The translations under genes were made by a program, and so were the position numbers. This document shows, one piece after another, positions 53,540-61,610 of a DNA stretch of 64,000 bases (positions are counted from its first letter, which is position 1; every line of letters begins with the position of its first letter). Source of the stretch: Hamadaea sp. (GTDB lineage Bacteria > Actinomycetota > Actinomycetes > Mycobacteriales > Micromonosporaceae). The notes beneath the pieces are model-generated. The model was not told the DNA's origin, searched no databases, and was given only the letters and a program-made list of their open reading frames with translations. The stretch is from positions 62,001 through 126,000 of the forward strand of contig NZ_JABFVK010000001.1 in NCBI RefSeq assembly GCF_013362815.1, written 5' to 3'.

Positions 53540-54076
53540 CTATTTCGTGGCCGTGATGCTCCCGGCGGTGATCGTGCCGTCCGAGCCGGTCTGGCCCTGG
53601 ACCGTGACCGAGGCGCCGGTCTTGAGGTCCTTGACCGTGATCGTCGACGACGACTGCACCTTGGTCGTGTCGGTCACCTTGACCGTTACCACGGTCCCAT
53701 CAGCCAGCTCGACATACACGGTGTTGCCGTCGATCAGCTTGACCTTGCCGGTGGTGGCGTTGCGCGAAGTCGTGCCGCCCTGCTGACCAGTGGCGCCTTG
53801 CTGCCCGAAGTTGCCGCCGCCCGGGAAGCCGTAGCCGCCACCCGGGAACCCATAGGACCCGCGGCCGTTGCCTCCGCCCGGAGTGGTCGCGGTGTTGTCA
53901 CCGCCGGCCTGGAGACCGCCGATGAATCCGCCGACGACCAGCACCGCTCCCCCGAGGATCAGGGTGCTGCGGGTGAGCCACGGCTTACGCTCGGCCTTCG
54001 CCAAGCCGACTGCGAGGTCGTCGATCGGTGCGGTGGGGTCGTCCAGTGTGGACACCTGATCGCTGTGCTTGCTCAT
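53540..54076 (-). CDS. Membrane-anchored Gly-rich protein with DUF5666-like domain
   Basis: About 178 aa. One membrane helix (about 38-58) is followed by a Gly/Phe/Pro-rich linker (repeats of GFPGGG) and a C-terminal beta domain: VKLIDGNTVYVELADGTVVTVKV, then TVKDLKTGASVTVQG. This resembles the small OB-like DUF5666 domain. It is the last gene of the adaptor-ATPase-permease operon (12 bp after the permease) and is probably an accessory subunit outside the membrane. ATG 54076 has AGGAG 9 nt upstream. Confidence 0.8.
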   Translation of the reverse strand: MSKHSDQVSTLDDPTAPIDDLAVGLAKAERKPWLTRSTLILGGAVLVVGGFIGGLQAGGDNTATTPGGGNGRGSYGFPGGGYGFPGGGNFGQQGATGQQGGTTSRNATTGKVKLIDGNTVYVELADGTVVTVKVTDTTKVQSSSTITVKDLKTGASVTVQGQTGSDGTITAGSITATK

Positions 54077-54088
54077 CTGGAACAACTC

Positions 54089-55279
54089 CTACTCGTACCG
54101 CAGTGCGTCGATGGGTCGCAGGCCGGCCGCGCGGCTGGCGGGATAGCTGCCGAAGAACAGTCCGATCGCGACGGACACGCCCAGGGCCAGTACTACCGAG
54201 CTCGGCACGATCACCGGCGTGATGCCGGTGATCTGGAAGTTCGCCCCGATGTACGCGCCCGCCACTCCGAGCAGGCCGCCGACCAGGGAGAGCATGGTCG
54301 CCTCCAGCAGGAACTGGGTCAGGATGACCCTGCGGGGCGCGCCGAGTGCCTTGCGGATGCCGATCTCCCGGGTCCGCTCGGTGACCGTCACCATCATGAT
54401 GTTGGTGATGCCGATGCCGCCGACCAGCAACGAAATCCCGGCGACCGCGCCGAGCAGGGTCGTGAAGGTCTCCGCCGTCGCCGTACGCGTCTCGAGCAGC
54501 TGCGAGGCCGACCGGATCTGGTAAGGCGTGTTGGACGTGCTGGTGACGTGCATCTTGGTGTTGAGGATGGCGGTCGCCTCGGCCTGAGCCGCGCTCACCG
54601 CGTCGGCGGTCGTCGCCTGGATGAGGATCGAGTTGATCGCGCCGTACCCGGTCAGGGCCTTGCGGACGGAGTTGATCGGGGCGATCGCGGTGTCGTCGGG
54701 GTCGTTGAACCCGCTCGACCCCTTCTCCGAAAGCACGCCGATCACGGTGAAGATCTGGCCGCCGACGCTCACCTGTTTGCCGAGCGGGTCTTCGGTGCCG
54801 AACAGCTCCTCGGCGGTGGTGGACCCGATGACCAGTACGCGATTGGCATCGGTCAGATCGTCTGCGGTGAACCATTCCCCCTTGGCGATCTTGGAATTGT
54901 TCGCGTCGAGATAGTCCCGGCTGGTGCCGATGACGCTGGTGCTGTGGTCGGTGTCGCCGTAGGTCAGCGTCTGCGACGTGCTCACCACCGGCGAGACGCT
55001 CTTGATGTCGGGCGCAGCGTTCTTGTCCTGCAACGCTTCCACGATGGACAGCGTCAGATCGGTGCTGTAGGTCGAGCTGCGTACTGCCCGGCCGCTGCTC
55101 ACCGTCAGCGTGTTGGTGCCGAGGCTCTGCAGGCTCTGTTCGACGGCGACCTTCGAGCCGTTACCCACGGCGACCAGCAGGATCACCGCACCGACGCCGA
55201 TCAGGATGCCGAGCATCGTCAGCCCGGAGCGCAGCTTGTTCGCCCCGATGCCCCGCAGGGCGAATTTGAAGATCTCCAT
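54089..55279 (-). CDS. ABC transporter permease, MacB/FtsX type
   Basis: A 396-aa protein with one N-terminal helix (MLGILIGVGAVILLVAVGNG), a large extracytoplasmic domain (about 45-270) and three C-terminal helices, the MacB-like layout. LVGGIGITNIMMVTVTERTREIGIRKALGA is the region that contacts the ATPase. The ATG at 55279 overlaps the ATPase stop (TGATG); ATG 55288 is an alternative. With the adaptor and ATPase it forms a tripartite-like efflux or mechanotransmission system, probably exporting an antibiotic, peptide or lipid. Confidence 0.9.
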   Translation of the reverse strand: MEIFKFALRGIGANKLRSGLTMLGILIGVGAVILLVAVGNGSKVAVEQSLQSLGTNTLTVSSGRAVRSSTYSTDLTLSIVEALQDKNAAPDIKSVSPVVSTSQTLTYGDTDHSTSVIGTSRDYLDANNSKIAKGEWFTADDLTDANRVLVIGSTTAEELFGTEDPLGKQVSVGGQIFTVIGVLSEKGSSGFNDPDDTAIAPINSVRKALTGYGAINSILIQATTADAVSAAQAEATAILNTKMHVTSTSNTPYQIRSASQLLETRTATAETFTTLLGAVAGISLLVGGIGITNIMMVTVTERTREIGIRKALGAPRRVILTQFLLEATMLSLVGGLLGVAGAYIGANFQITGITPVIVPSSVVLALGVSVAIGLFFGSYPASRAAGLRPIDALRYE

Positions 55280-56100
55280 CAGGCCCATTCGGCACCATCC
55301 ATCGCAGTCGCCGGCTGACCGAACTCCTGGCGGCTCGCGCGAGCACTCCCCGGCTCCACCGGGCGTTGCCGCTCGTCGCTGACGATCTCGCCGTCCTTCA
55401 GCCGGATCACCCGGCGTGCGTGGTGTGCGACCTCGTCCTCGTGCGTGATCAGCACGATCGTGCGCCCCTCCCGGTTGATCTCGTCCAGGACGCCCAGGAC
55501 GTCCGCCGTCGACTTGCTGTCGAGGTTGCCCGTCGGCTCGTCGGCCAGCAGCAACGCGGGCTGGCTCACCAGCGCGCGGGCCACGGCCACGCGCTGCTGC
55601 TGACCGCCGGACAGCTGATTCGGGTCATGGTCCGCGCGGTTGCCCAGGCCGACCATCTCCAACGCCGCCAATGCACGGGTACGCCGTTGGGCCGATTTGA
55701 CGCCCGCATAGGCGAGCGGCAGTTCCACATTGGCTAAAGCGCTCGTCCTCGGAATGAGGTTGAAGGCCTGGAAGACGAAGCCGATCCGTCGATTGCGGAC
55801 CAGAGCGAGCTGCTGGTCGTTGAGTCGGCTGACGTCGACGCCGTCGAGGTGGTAGCTGCCCGACGTCGGGATGTCCAGGCAGCCGAGGATGTGCATCAGG
55901 GTCGACTTGCCAGAGCCGGACGATCCCATGATCGCCACGTAGTCGCCGCGCTCGATGGTCAGGGAGACCCCGGCCAGCGCGTGGACCGTCGCCTCGCCTT
56001 CGCCGTACGTCTTGGTCAGGTTCTTGACCTCGATGACCGGCTTGCCGAGCGGCACTTCCCGGAGGGCGTAGAGCGTTTGAGTCTGGTCGGCGTCGCTCAT
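55279..56100 (-). CDS. ABC transporter ATP-binding protein, MacB/LolD type
   Basis: A 273-aa ATPase: Walker A GSSGSGKST (59-67), Q-loop in VFQAFNLIP, signature LSGGQQQRVAVARAL, Walker B LLLADEPTGNLDS and the H-loop in ITHEDEVAHHA. The GNLDS pattern is typical of the LolD/MacB group. An Arg/Ser-rich C-terminal tail of about 30 residues follows. It overlaps the adaptor gene by 4 bp and the permease by one base. Confidence 0.93.
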   Translation of the reverse strand: MSDADQTQTLYALREVPLGKPVIEVKNLTKTYGEGEATVHALAGVSLTIERGDYVAIMGSSGSGKSTLMHILGCLDIPTSGSYHLDGVDVSRLNDQQLALVRNRRIGFVFQAFNLIPRTSALANVELPLAYAGVKSAQRRTRALAALEMVGLGNRADHDPNQLSGGQQQRVAVARALVSQPALLLADEPTGNLDSKSTADVLGVLDEINREGRTIVLITHEDEVAHHARRVIRLKDGEIVSDERQRPVEPGSARASRQEFGQPATAMDGAEWA

Positions 56101-57254
56101 CGGAAGCCTCCGCCGCCGGCTGCGCCGCCAGGGAGCTGGCCACCGCCCGGGAACTGGCCACCGCCCGGGAACTGGTTCGTGCCGGTGCTGGCGCCCGTCG
56201 TGACCGTGGCGATGACAACCTTCTCGCCTGCGGTCAGACCCGACTTGATCTCGGTGTAGGAGTCGCCCTCGACGCCGATCGTGACCGTGCGGGTCTCCTG
56301 AGCGCCACTGGCGTTCACGACGGTGACCGTCTTGAGGTTGCCGGCCGACTTGACCGCCGCGGCGGGAACGTAGAGGACGTTCTCCACCCTGCTCACCACG
56401 ACGCCGATGGAGACCGACTGACCGAGCTTGGCACCGGTCGGCACGGTGTTCAGGCTGATCACGATCGGGTAGGAGGTCACACCACCGCTCGTCGTCGAGG
56501 TCGGCGAGATCGTGGTGACCAGGCCCTCAGCCGTCGTGTTGGCCAGCGCGTTCCAGGTGACCTGAGCGGTCTGCTTGAGCTTGAGCCGGGTCGCGTCCGA
56601 CTCGGGAACGCTGGCCGAGACCTGCAGCTTGTCCATGTCGGACAGCACGATGAAGGCGCTGGAGCCGCTACTCGACGAATTCGAGTTACCCGTGCTGTTC
56701 GACGAGCCGGCGGAGGATCCGCCGACCGTTCCGTTCATGCTCGTCACCGTGCCCGCCATCCCGGCCTTCAGGGTGGTGCCGTCCTGAGCCCGCTTCGCGC
56801 TGTCGTACGCGTTCTGCGCGCTGGTCACCGATCGCTGCGCCTGCTCGACCTGGTCCGAGTCGTCGTCGTACGCGTCCTTCGCGTCGGCCAGCGCCTCCTT
56901 GGCGTCGGCGAGGTTCTCCTTCGCCATCGCGAGGGTGGCGGCCGTCTCGGTGTCGTCGACCGTCGCGAGCACCTGACCCTTGGTCACCTTGTCGCCGACG
57001 GCGACCTTAATCGAGGTGACCGTGCCCGAGGTCACGAAGTTGTGGTTCATGGTGGTCGCGCTCGCCACCGTGCCGCTCGCGGTGACCGACGCGGTGACCG
57101 TGCCCTGCGCGACGGTGCCGGTACGCGCGGTCGACGTGCCCGTCGATCCCCCACCGTCCCCGTTGAGCAGCGTGTACGCCCACGCGCCACCACCGACCAG
57201 CAACGCGCTGAGCACGCTGTTGACCAGGAAAGTACGCCGTCGCCAGAATCGCAT
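56097..57254 (-). CDS. Periplasmic-adaptor-like (MacA/HlyD family) protein
   Basis: A 385-aa protein with an N-terminal membrane helix, a lipoyl/barrel-sandwich domain split by an alpha-helical hairpin (KENLADAKEALADAKDAYDDD and similar), a Ser/Gly/Asn-rich loop, a beta-barrel, and a Gly/Pro-rich C-terminus with repeats of GGGQFPGGGQ. First gene of the efflux operon. In a monoderm it would link the transporter to the cell-wall zone. Its promoter region has four CTCGGA-like repeats. Confidence 0.9.
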   Translation of the reverse strand: MRFWRRRTFLVNSVLSALLVGGGAWAYTLLNGDGGGSTGTSTARTGTVAQGTVTASVTASGTVASATTMNHNFVTSGTVTSIKVAVGDKVTKGQVLATVDDTETAATLAMAKENLADAKEALADAKDAYDDDSDQVEQAQRSVTSAQNAYDSAKRAQDGTTLKAGMAGTVTSMNGTVGGSSAGSSNSTGNSNSSSSGSSAFIVLSDMDKLQVSASVPESDATRLKLKQTAQVTWNALANTTAEGLVTTISPTSTTSGGVTSYPIVISLNTVPTGAKLGQSVSIGVVVSRVENVLYVPAAAVKSAGNLKTVTVVNASGAQETRTVTIGVEGDSYTEIKSGLTAGEKVVIATVTTGASTGTNQFPGGGQFPGGGQLPGGAAGGGGFR

Positions 57255-57276
57255 GGCGGCATGCTCGCGGGTGGCG

Positions 57277-57315
57277 CTCGGAGGGGACTAGGCCGAATCT
57301 CGGAGCCAGCTCGGA
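57277..57315. promoter_or_regulatory. Response-regulator site A: four hexamers, 11-bp period
   Basis: CTCGGA (57277), CTAGGC (57288), CTCGGA (57299) and CTCGGA (57310) are spaced exactly 11 bp, between the adaptor start (57254) and the histidine kinase stop. This is the layout of OmpR/PhoB-type direct-repeat operators. Confidence 0.65.
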
Positions 57316-57362
57316 ATCCTGGGCTCGTCTTCCGGATCGTTCGCCGGCCGACTGCGGGAATG

Positions 57363-58931
57363 CTACGCGGGAAGGTCCTTGAGGGGCAGCAGCACCCGGA
57401 ACATCGCGCCCTTGCCGGGTGCCGTGAACAGCTCCACCCGGCCCCCGTGCGCGGCCACGATGGCGGCCACGATCGACAGCCCCAGTCCCGATCCGCCCTG
57501 CGACCGTGCCCGGCCGGTGTCGGCCCGGTAGAGCCGCTCGAAGATGCGCTCGGCATGCTCAGGCGGTACGCCCGGCCCGCTGTCCTGGACTTCGAGGACG
57601 GCGACTCGCGTACCGGCCGGCAGGTTCACGCCGACTGTGGCGACCGGCTTGGTCTCGGGCAGGGCGAGGTGTTCCTCGGCCACCCGGACCTCGACCTTCG
57701 CATGATCCGGCGTATGCCGGACGGCGTTGCTGATCAAGTTGGTCGCGACCTGCCGCAGCCGGTGGTCGTCGCCGATCACGGTCACGGGGTCGAACGACGT
57801 CAGCGCCACGAACCGAGTGGGATTGCGGACGTGGGCGTCGCTGATCGTGTCGGCCGCCACCGCCAGCAGGTCCACCTGCTGCGCCCGCAACGGCCGTTCC
57901 TCGTCGAGCGCGGCGAGGAGCAGGAGATCCTCGACGAGCAGACCCATCCGCGCGGCTTCCTGCTCGATGCGCGACATCATCTCGCTCAGCTCCGGACCAC
58001 CCTGGGACCCCGTGCGCCGATACAACTCGGCGAACCCGCGGATCGAGGTCAACGGCGTACGCAGTTCGTGTGAGGCGTCGGCGAGGAACTGCCGCAGCTT
58101 CTGCTCCGACGCCGCGCGGGCGGCCAGCGCCGACTGGATGCGTTCGAGCATCGTGTTCAGCGCCAGCCCCAGCCGACCGGCCTCGGTATGCGGATCGGTG
58201 TCCGGTACGCGCCCGGCGACCAGCGAGTCGGCGGCGGTCCCCGACGGCGGATCAGCGCTCGCGATGGAGGTCGCGAGGTTCTCCATGCGCGTCAACGGCC
58301 GCAGCCCGATCTTGACCACGTACGCCCCGGCGAGGGCCAGCGCGATCAGGATCAGCGCGCTGACACCGAGGCCGACGCCGAGAAGGTTTGCGGTGGTCTG
58401 CTCCACGCGGTCGTACTTCGCCGCCCCGACACCGTAGACGTTCTTGCTCTGGTCGTAGGTGACGACTACGCGATAGGTCCCGGCCGAGGTCTCGACGGTG
58501 AACGGCGTGCCGTCGGCGTGACCCTTGACGGTCTGGAACGACACGGCGTCCGTGATCGCACTGATGTCGACGTAGGTGTAGGTCGTCAGCGCGCCGTCGG
58601 CGTCGTAGCGGAAACCGGTCTCCCGCGAGCCGTAGAAGTCACCGGGCCGGTTCTCAGGCCGAGGCAACCCACCCGGCGAACCCTGATCGCCCGCACCGGT
58701 GGACGAGGAGTTCGGGTCGACCGGCCCGGGATTGCGGGCGAACACGGCGAACGAGCTGCCGCGCCTGGCGTCCTTGTCGATCTGCTCCGACATGTAGCTC
58801 TTGAGGGTGGCCACACCGGCGAAATTGACCACGGCGAGGGCGATGCCGGCCAGCAACACGATCGCCACGACCATGCGGGACCGCAGCGTCCATTGACGCC
58901 ACCGCCGCGGCCTCAGACGCTGCAGTTTCAT
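57363..58931 (-). CDS. Two-component sensor histidine kinase
   Basis: A 522-aa membrane kinase from ATG 58931 (CGGAG 8-10 nt upstream). Layout: transmembrane helix about 18-40, extracytoplasmic sensor domain about 45-185 with a Ser/Gly/Pro-rich insert, second helix near 190-212, HAMP, then H-box DASHELRTPLTSIRGF, N-box NLISNAVRHTP, G1 VQDSGPGV, F-box IFERLYRADTGR and G2 GGSGLGLSIVAAI. It starts 16 bp after the stop of its response regulator. Probably senses envelope state or a drug; the signal is unknown. Confidence 0.93.
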   Translation of the reverse strand: MKLQRLRPRRWRQWTLRSRMVVAIVLLAGIALAVVNFAGVATLKSYMSEQIDKDARRGSSFAVFARNPGPVDPNSSSTGAGDQGSPGGLPRPENRPGDFYGSRETGFRYDADGALTTYTYVDISAITDAVSFQTVKGHADGTPFTVETSAGTYRVVVTYDQSKNVYGVGAAKYDRVEQTTANLLGVGLGVSALILIALALAGAYVVKIGLRPLTRMENLATSIASADPPSGTAADSLVAGRVPDTDPHTEAGRLGLALNTMLERIQSALAARAASEQKLRQFLADASHELRTPLTSIRGFAELYRRTGSQGGPELSEMMSRIEQEAARMGLLVEDLLLLAALDEERPLRAQQVDLLAVAADTISDAHVRNPTRFVALTSFDPVTVIGDDHRLRQVATNLISNAVRHTPDHAKVEVRVAEEHLALPETKPVATVGVNLPAGTRVAVLEVQDSGPGVPPEHAERIFERLYRADTGRARSQGGSGLGLSIVAAIVAAHGGRVELFTAPGKGAMFRVLLPLKDLPA

Positions 58932-58947
58932 GCTGAGTCTCCGGAGC

Positions 58948-59679
58948 TCACGCTGAGGCTGCTTCCGCGCGGGGCAGGCGCAGGGCGTACCCGACGCCAC
59001 GGACGGTGTGGATCAGCGGCGGATCGATCTTGTCGATCTTCTTCCGCAGGTAGTACACATAGGACTCGACGATTCGGCCGTCGCCGCCGAAGTCGTAGCT
59101 CCAGACGCGGTCGAGGATCTGCGCCTTGCTGACCACCCGGCCCGCGTTGACCATCAGGTAACGCAGGAGGTTGAACTCGGTCGGGCTGAGCTCGACGAGC
59201 TTGCCGGCGCGGCGTACCTCATGGGCTTCCTCGTCCAGCTCGAGATCGGCGTAGCGCAAGACGCCGTCGTCGTCGGAGGGCGAGTTGACCTGGCTGCGCC
59301 GCAGGATGGCGCGGATGCGCAGGACGACCTCTTCGAGACTGAACGGCTTGGTCACGTAGTCGTCCGCGCCGACCGTGAGGCCGGAGATCCGGTCCTCCAC
59401 CGACTGGCGCGCGGTGAGGAAGAGCACCGGCGTGCCGCGGCCGTCGCTGCGCAGCTTGGACGCGATCTGGAAGCCGTCCATGTCGGGCAGCATGACGTCG
59501 AGCACGACGAGTTCCGGCTGGAACTCCTCGGCGATGATCAACGCGTCGCGCCCGTTCTCGGCGACCCGGACATCGAAGCCCGTCAGCCGCAGGGTCGCCT
59601 GCAGCAATGCGCAGATGTTCGGCTCGTCATCGACGACGAGAACTCGGGTGGACCGCGCGGCCGCCTCGGTGTGTGTCAC
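58948..59679 (-). CDS. OmpR-family response regulator
   Basis: A 243-aa regulator. The receiver domain has acidic pocket VVDDEP, phospho-acceptor Asp61 in VVLDVMLPD, Thr89 and Lys111 (TKPFS). The C-terminal winged helix has LSPTEFNLLRYLMVNAGRV and VESYVYYLRKKID. I chose GTG 59679 (GGAGAAGG upstream); the frame is open far upstream. It precedes its kinase and is divergent from the beta-lactamase-like gene. The 11-bp direct repeats around this locus are the expected kind of site for it. Confidence 0.93.
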   Translation of the reverse strand: MTHTEAAARSTRVLVVDDEPNICALLQATLRLTGFDVRVAENGRDALIIAEEFQPELVVLDVMLPDMDGFQIASKLRSDGRGTPVLFLTARQSVEDRISGLTVGADDYVTKPFSLEEVVLRIRAILRRSQVNSPSDDDGVLRYADLELDEEAHEVRRAGKLVELSPTEFNLLRYLMVNAGRVVSKAQILDRVWSYDFGGDGRIVESYVYYLRKKIDKIDPPLIHTVRGVGYALRLPRAEAASA

Positions 59680-59733
59680 GTTCCTTCTCCTCACCAGCAC
59701 CTCGCCTGGATCTAAAGGTTGTAGCCGCCTGAG

Positions 59734-59761
59734 CTTGGAGGAACCTCGGAGGGAGCTGCGA
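59734..59761. promoter_or_regulatory. Response-regulator site B: three hexamers, 11-bp period
   Basis: CTTGGA (59734), CTCGGA (59745) and CTGCGA (59756) lie between the divergent response regulator and beta-lactamase-like genes. Weaker matches in the same phase, CTCGCC (59701) and CTAAAG (59712), lie further left. Confidence 0.6.
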
Positions 59762-59803
59762 GATTCACAGCCTTCGCCAAGCTGGGCAAGGCACCCTTCT
59801 CGG

Positions 59804-60760
59804 GTGCAAAGCCGAAAACCCCTCTTCTTCGCAGTAGGAGCCGCTTCGCTGGCCGCCGTGGCGGCGCTCGGCGTAGGCGTCGCCACTGCCCACAAGCCGT
59901 CCTCGAGAGCCGATGTGAGCAGCACCACCCCCAGCTCGACGTCGTCTGCGTCACCCTCTTCGGCGTCGGGGTCCTCCTCCTCGTCACCGTCGAACTCGGC
60001 GGACGGGGCGCCCGCCGGCGGAGCAGCGGCGGTCGACACCGCCGCGATCGAGAAGGCGCTGCTGGCGTACATCGACACTCGTGGCGGGGACGCCGCAATC
60101 GCCGTCTACGACCGGAAGACCGGTACTTCGGTGAGCGTCAACGGTTCGGACGAGTTCCAGACCGCGAGCATTGTGAAGGTCGACATCATCGCGGCGCTGA
60201 TGCTGCAGCGGCAGGCCGACGGCGAAAGCCTGAGCAGCCAGGAGAAGGCCTGGGCCAAGGCGGCGATCACGGCCAGCGACAACGACGCGGCGACCTCGCT
60301 CTTCCAGGCGATCGGCGGCCGCAGCGGACTCGTGGCGGCGAACAAGACGCTGGGACTGACCGAGACCACCCCGAGTAGCTCGTGGGGGATGACGACCACC
60401 ACCGTCGACGACCAGGTCCGGCTGATGAGCACCATCAGCGACGCGAACGGGCCGCTCTCGGCCGCCAACCGGGCGTTGCTTCAGGGCTGGATGGCGAACG
60501 TCATCGACGAGCAGCGGTTCGGCGTGACCGCGGGCGCGACCTCGGACGCCATCGCCGTCTACGTCAAGGTGGGCTGGGTCGATCTGGACGACGAGGGCGG
60601 CCTGTACGCCGCGAACTCCATCGGGCGCATCGTCGAGGACGATCACGATTGGGTGATCGCGGTCCTCAGCGACCACAACCGGAACCTGTCGACCGGCAAG
60701 ACGCTCGTCGACGGGACGGTCACGAAGGCGATGAGCCTGCTGCGCGCGTCGGACGGATGA
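59804..60760 (+). CDS. Class A beta-lactamase-fold serine hydrolase
   Basis: A 318-aa protein from GTG 59804 with an N-terminal membrane anchor or signal (PLFFAVGAASLAAVAALGVG), a Ser-rich linker (about 35-70) and a penicillin-recognising fold. It has SIVK (SxxK, Ser122/Lys125), SDN (158-160) and KVG (255-257, in place of KTG). The omega-loop Glu-x-x-Leu-Asn that deacylates penicillin is not visible; the matching region reads LGLTETTPSSSWG. It may be a DD-peptidase, a sensor, or a non-hydrolysing binder rather than a true beta-lactamase. Divergent from the two-component genes and sharing their operator region. Confidence 0.82.
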   Translation: MQSRKPLFFAVGAASLAAVAALGVGVATAHKPSSRADVSSTTPSSTSSASPSSASGSSSSSPSNSADGAPAGGAAAVDTAAIEKALLAYIDTRGGDAAIAVYDRKTGTSVSVNGSDEFQTASIVKVDIIAALMLQRQADGESLSSQEKAWAKAAITASDNDAATSLFQAIGGRSGLVAANKTLGLTETTPSSSWGMTTTTVDDQVRLMSTISDANGPLSAANRALLQGWMANVIDEQRFGVTAGATSDAIAVYVKVGWVDLDDEGGLYAANSIGRIVEDDHDWVIAVLSDHNRNLSTGKTLVDGTVTKAMSLLRASDG

Positions 60761-60802
60761 CGCCGGATCGTCGGCGGTCGCCGAAGCGGTGCCGGAAAAT
60801 AG

Positions 60803-60850
60803 CCTGCCCCGGCAGGCGCAGCACGGGGGAACCGGGCCTGTCGGGGCAGG
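60803..60850. terminator. Hairpin between convergent genes
   Basis: A 15-bp stem (CCTGCCCCGGCAGGC with GCCTGTCGGGGCAGG, one mismatch) and an 18-nt loop, placed midway between the ends of the beta-lactamase-like and lipoprotein genes. It could terminate both. Confidence 0.7.
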
Positions 60851-60888
60851 AGCCTAGTGTGTAGCGAAGGACTGCCGTCGCGCAAGTG

Positions 60889-61449
60889 TCAGTTTGACGG
60901 ACTCGCGGCCGGCTTGAGAACGGCGCACGCCTTCTCCGCCGCGACGACCTTGGTGTCAGCGGTGTTCAGCGGCTGACCGTCCTGAATGGTCACACCGTGT
61001 TCGGACAGGCAGTTGCGGTACGCCGCATCGCGACCCTGGCCACCACCACCGGGATTGCCCTGCCCGTTGCCGAAACCTCCGGTGGGCCGCAGTGACGAGC
61101 ACTTCTCCTGGGCCTCGGCCCACTTCGTGGCGTCCACGCCTTGCGGCACGAACCCGCCGTTGCCACCGGGGAAGCCGTTGCCACCACCGGGGAACGCCGT
61201 TCCCGACGGGCGTACGGTCGGCCGGTTGGAGGGCATGCCAGACGGGCGCGTGCCACCGGACGGGCGCGTACCGTTGCTCGGCAACGTCACTCCGTTGTCC
61301 GACAAGCACTTCTGGTACGCCGACATGGCGTCCGTGCCGTTGCCGCCGGAGCCGGCGTCGTCACCTGAGCCGCCGCAGGCCGCCAGGGCGAGTGCCGCGA
61401 CCACCAGCGCCACGGAACCACCCAGCGTGCGCTTGATCTGTACGTTCAT
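60889..61449 (-). CDS. Lipoprotein with duplicated Cys motif
   Basis: A 186-aa lipoprotein (lipobox LAAC after VALVVAALALAAC). A motif occurs twice: AYQKCLSDNGVTLP followed later by AQEKCSSLRP, and AYRNCLSEHGVTIQDG followed by AEKACAVLKP. The copies are joined by a low-complexity Gly/Pro/Asn/Arg linker. Each unit has two Cys, so two small disulfide-linked helical units are likely. ATG 61449 follows GGAGG. Divergent from the orphan adaptor, with operator-like repeats between. Function unknown. Confidence 0.8.
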   Translation of the reverse strand: MNVQIKRTLGGSVALVVAALALAACGGSGDDAGSGGNGTDAMSAYQKCLSDNGVTLPSNGTRPSGGTRPSGMPSNRPTVRPSGTAFPGGGNGFPGGNGGFVPQGVDATKWAEAQEKCSSLRPTGGFGNGQGNPGGGGQGRDAAYRNCLSEHGVTIQDGQPLNTADTKVVAAEKACAVLKPAASPSN

Positions 61450-61482
61450 GACCACCTCCGCCCGGCAGCATCGAGAGACGAC

Positions 61483-61521
61483 CTACGGGGAGGCTCGGCG
61501 CAGCCTCAAACGCACCTCGGA
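61483..61521. promoter_or_regulatory. Response-regulator site C: four hexamers, 11-bp period
   Basis: CTACGG (61483), CTCGGC (61494), CTCAAA (61505) and CTCGGA (61516) at exact 11-bp steps, upstream of the lipoprotein gene. Confidence 0.6.
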
Positions 61522-61547
61522 ATGTGTGGATCTGATCGGCGCAGAGC

Positions 61548-61586
61548 TTTGAGGTTGCTCCGAGGCGTCCCCGAGCACACCCCGAG
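61548..61586. promoter_or_regulatory. Response-regulator site D: four hexamers, 11-bp period, opposite orientation
   Basis: TTTGAG (61548), TCCGAG (61559), CCCGAG (61570) and CCCGAG (61581), the reverse complement of the site A-C motif, again at exact 11-bp steps, just upstream of the adaptor gene at 61611. Confidence 0.6.
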
Positions 61587-61610
61587 TACGCCTGGCGAGA
61601 CTGCGGCACC

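Noticed and set aside
59680-60078. N-terminal extension of the response regulator frame
   Set aside because: The frame is open upstream, but that part is antisense to the beta-lactamase-like gene and low complexity; the receiver domain begins right after GTG 59679.
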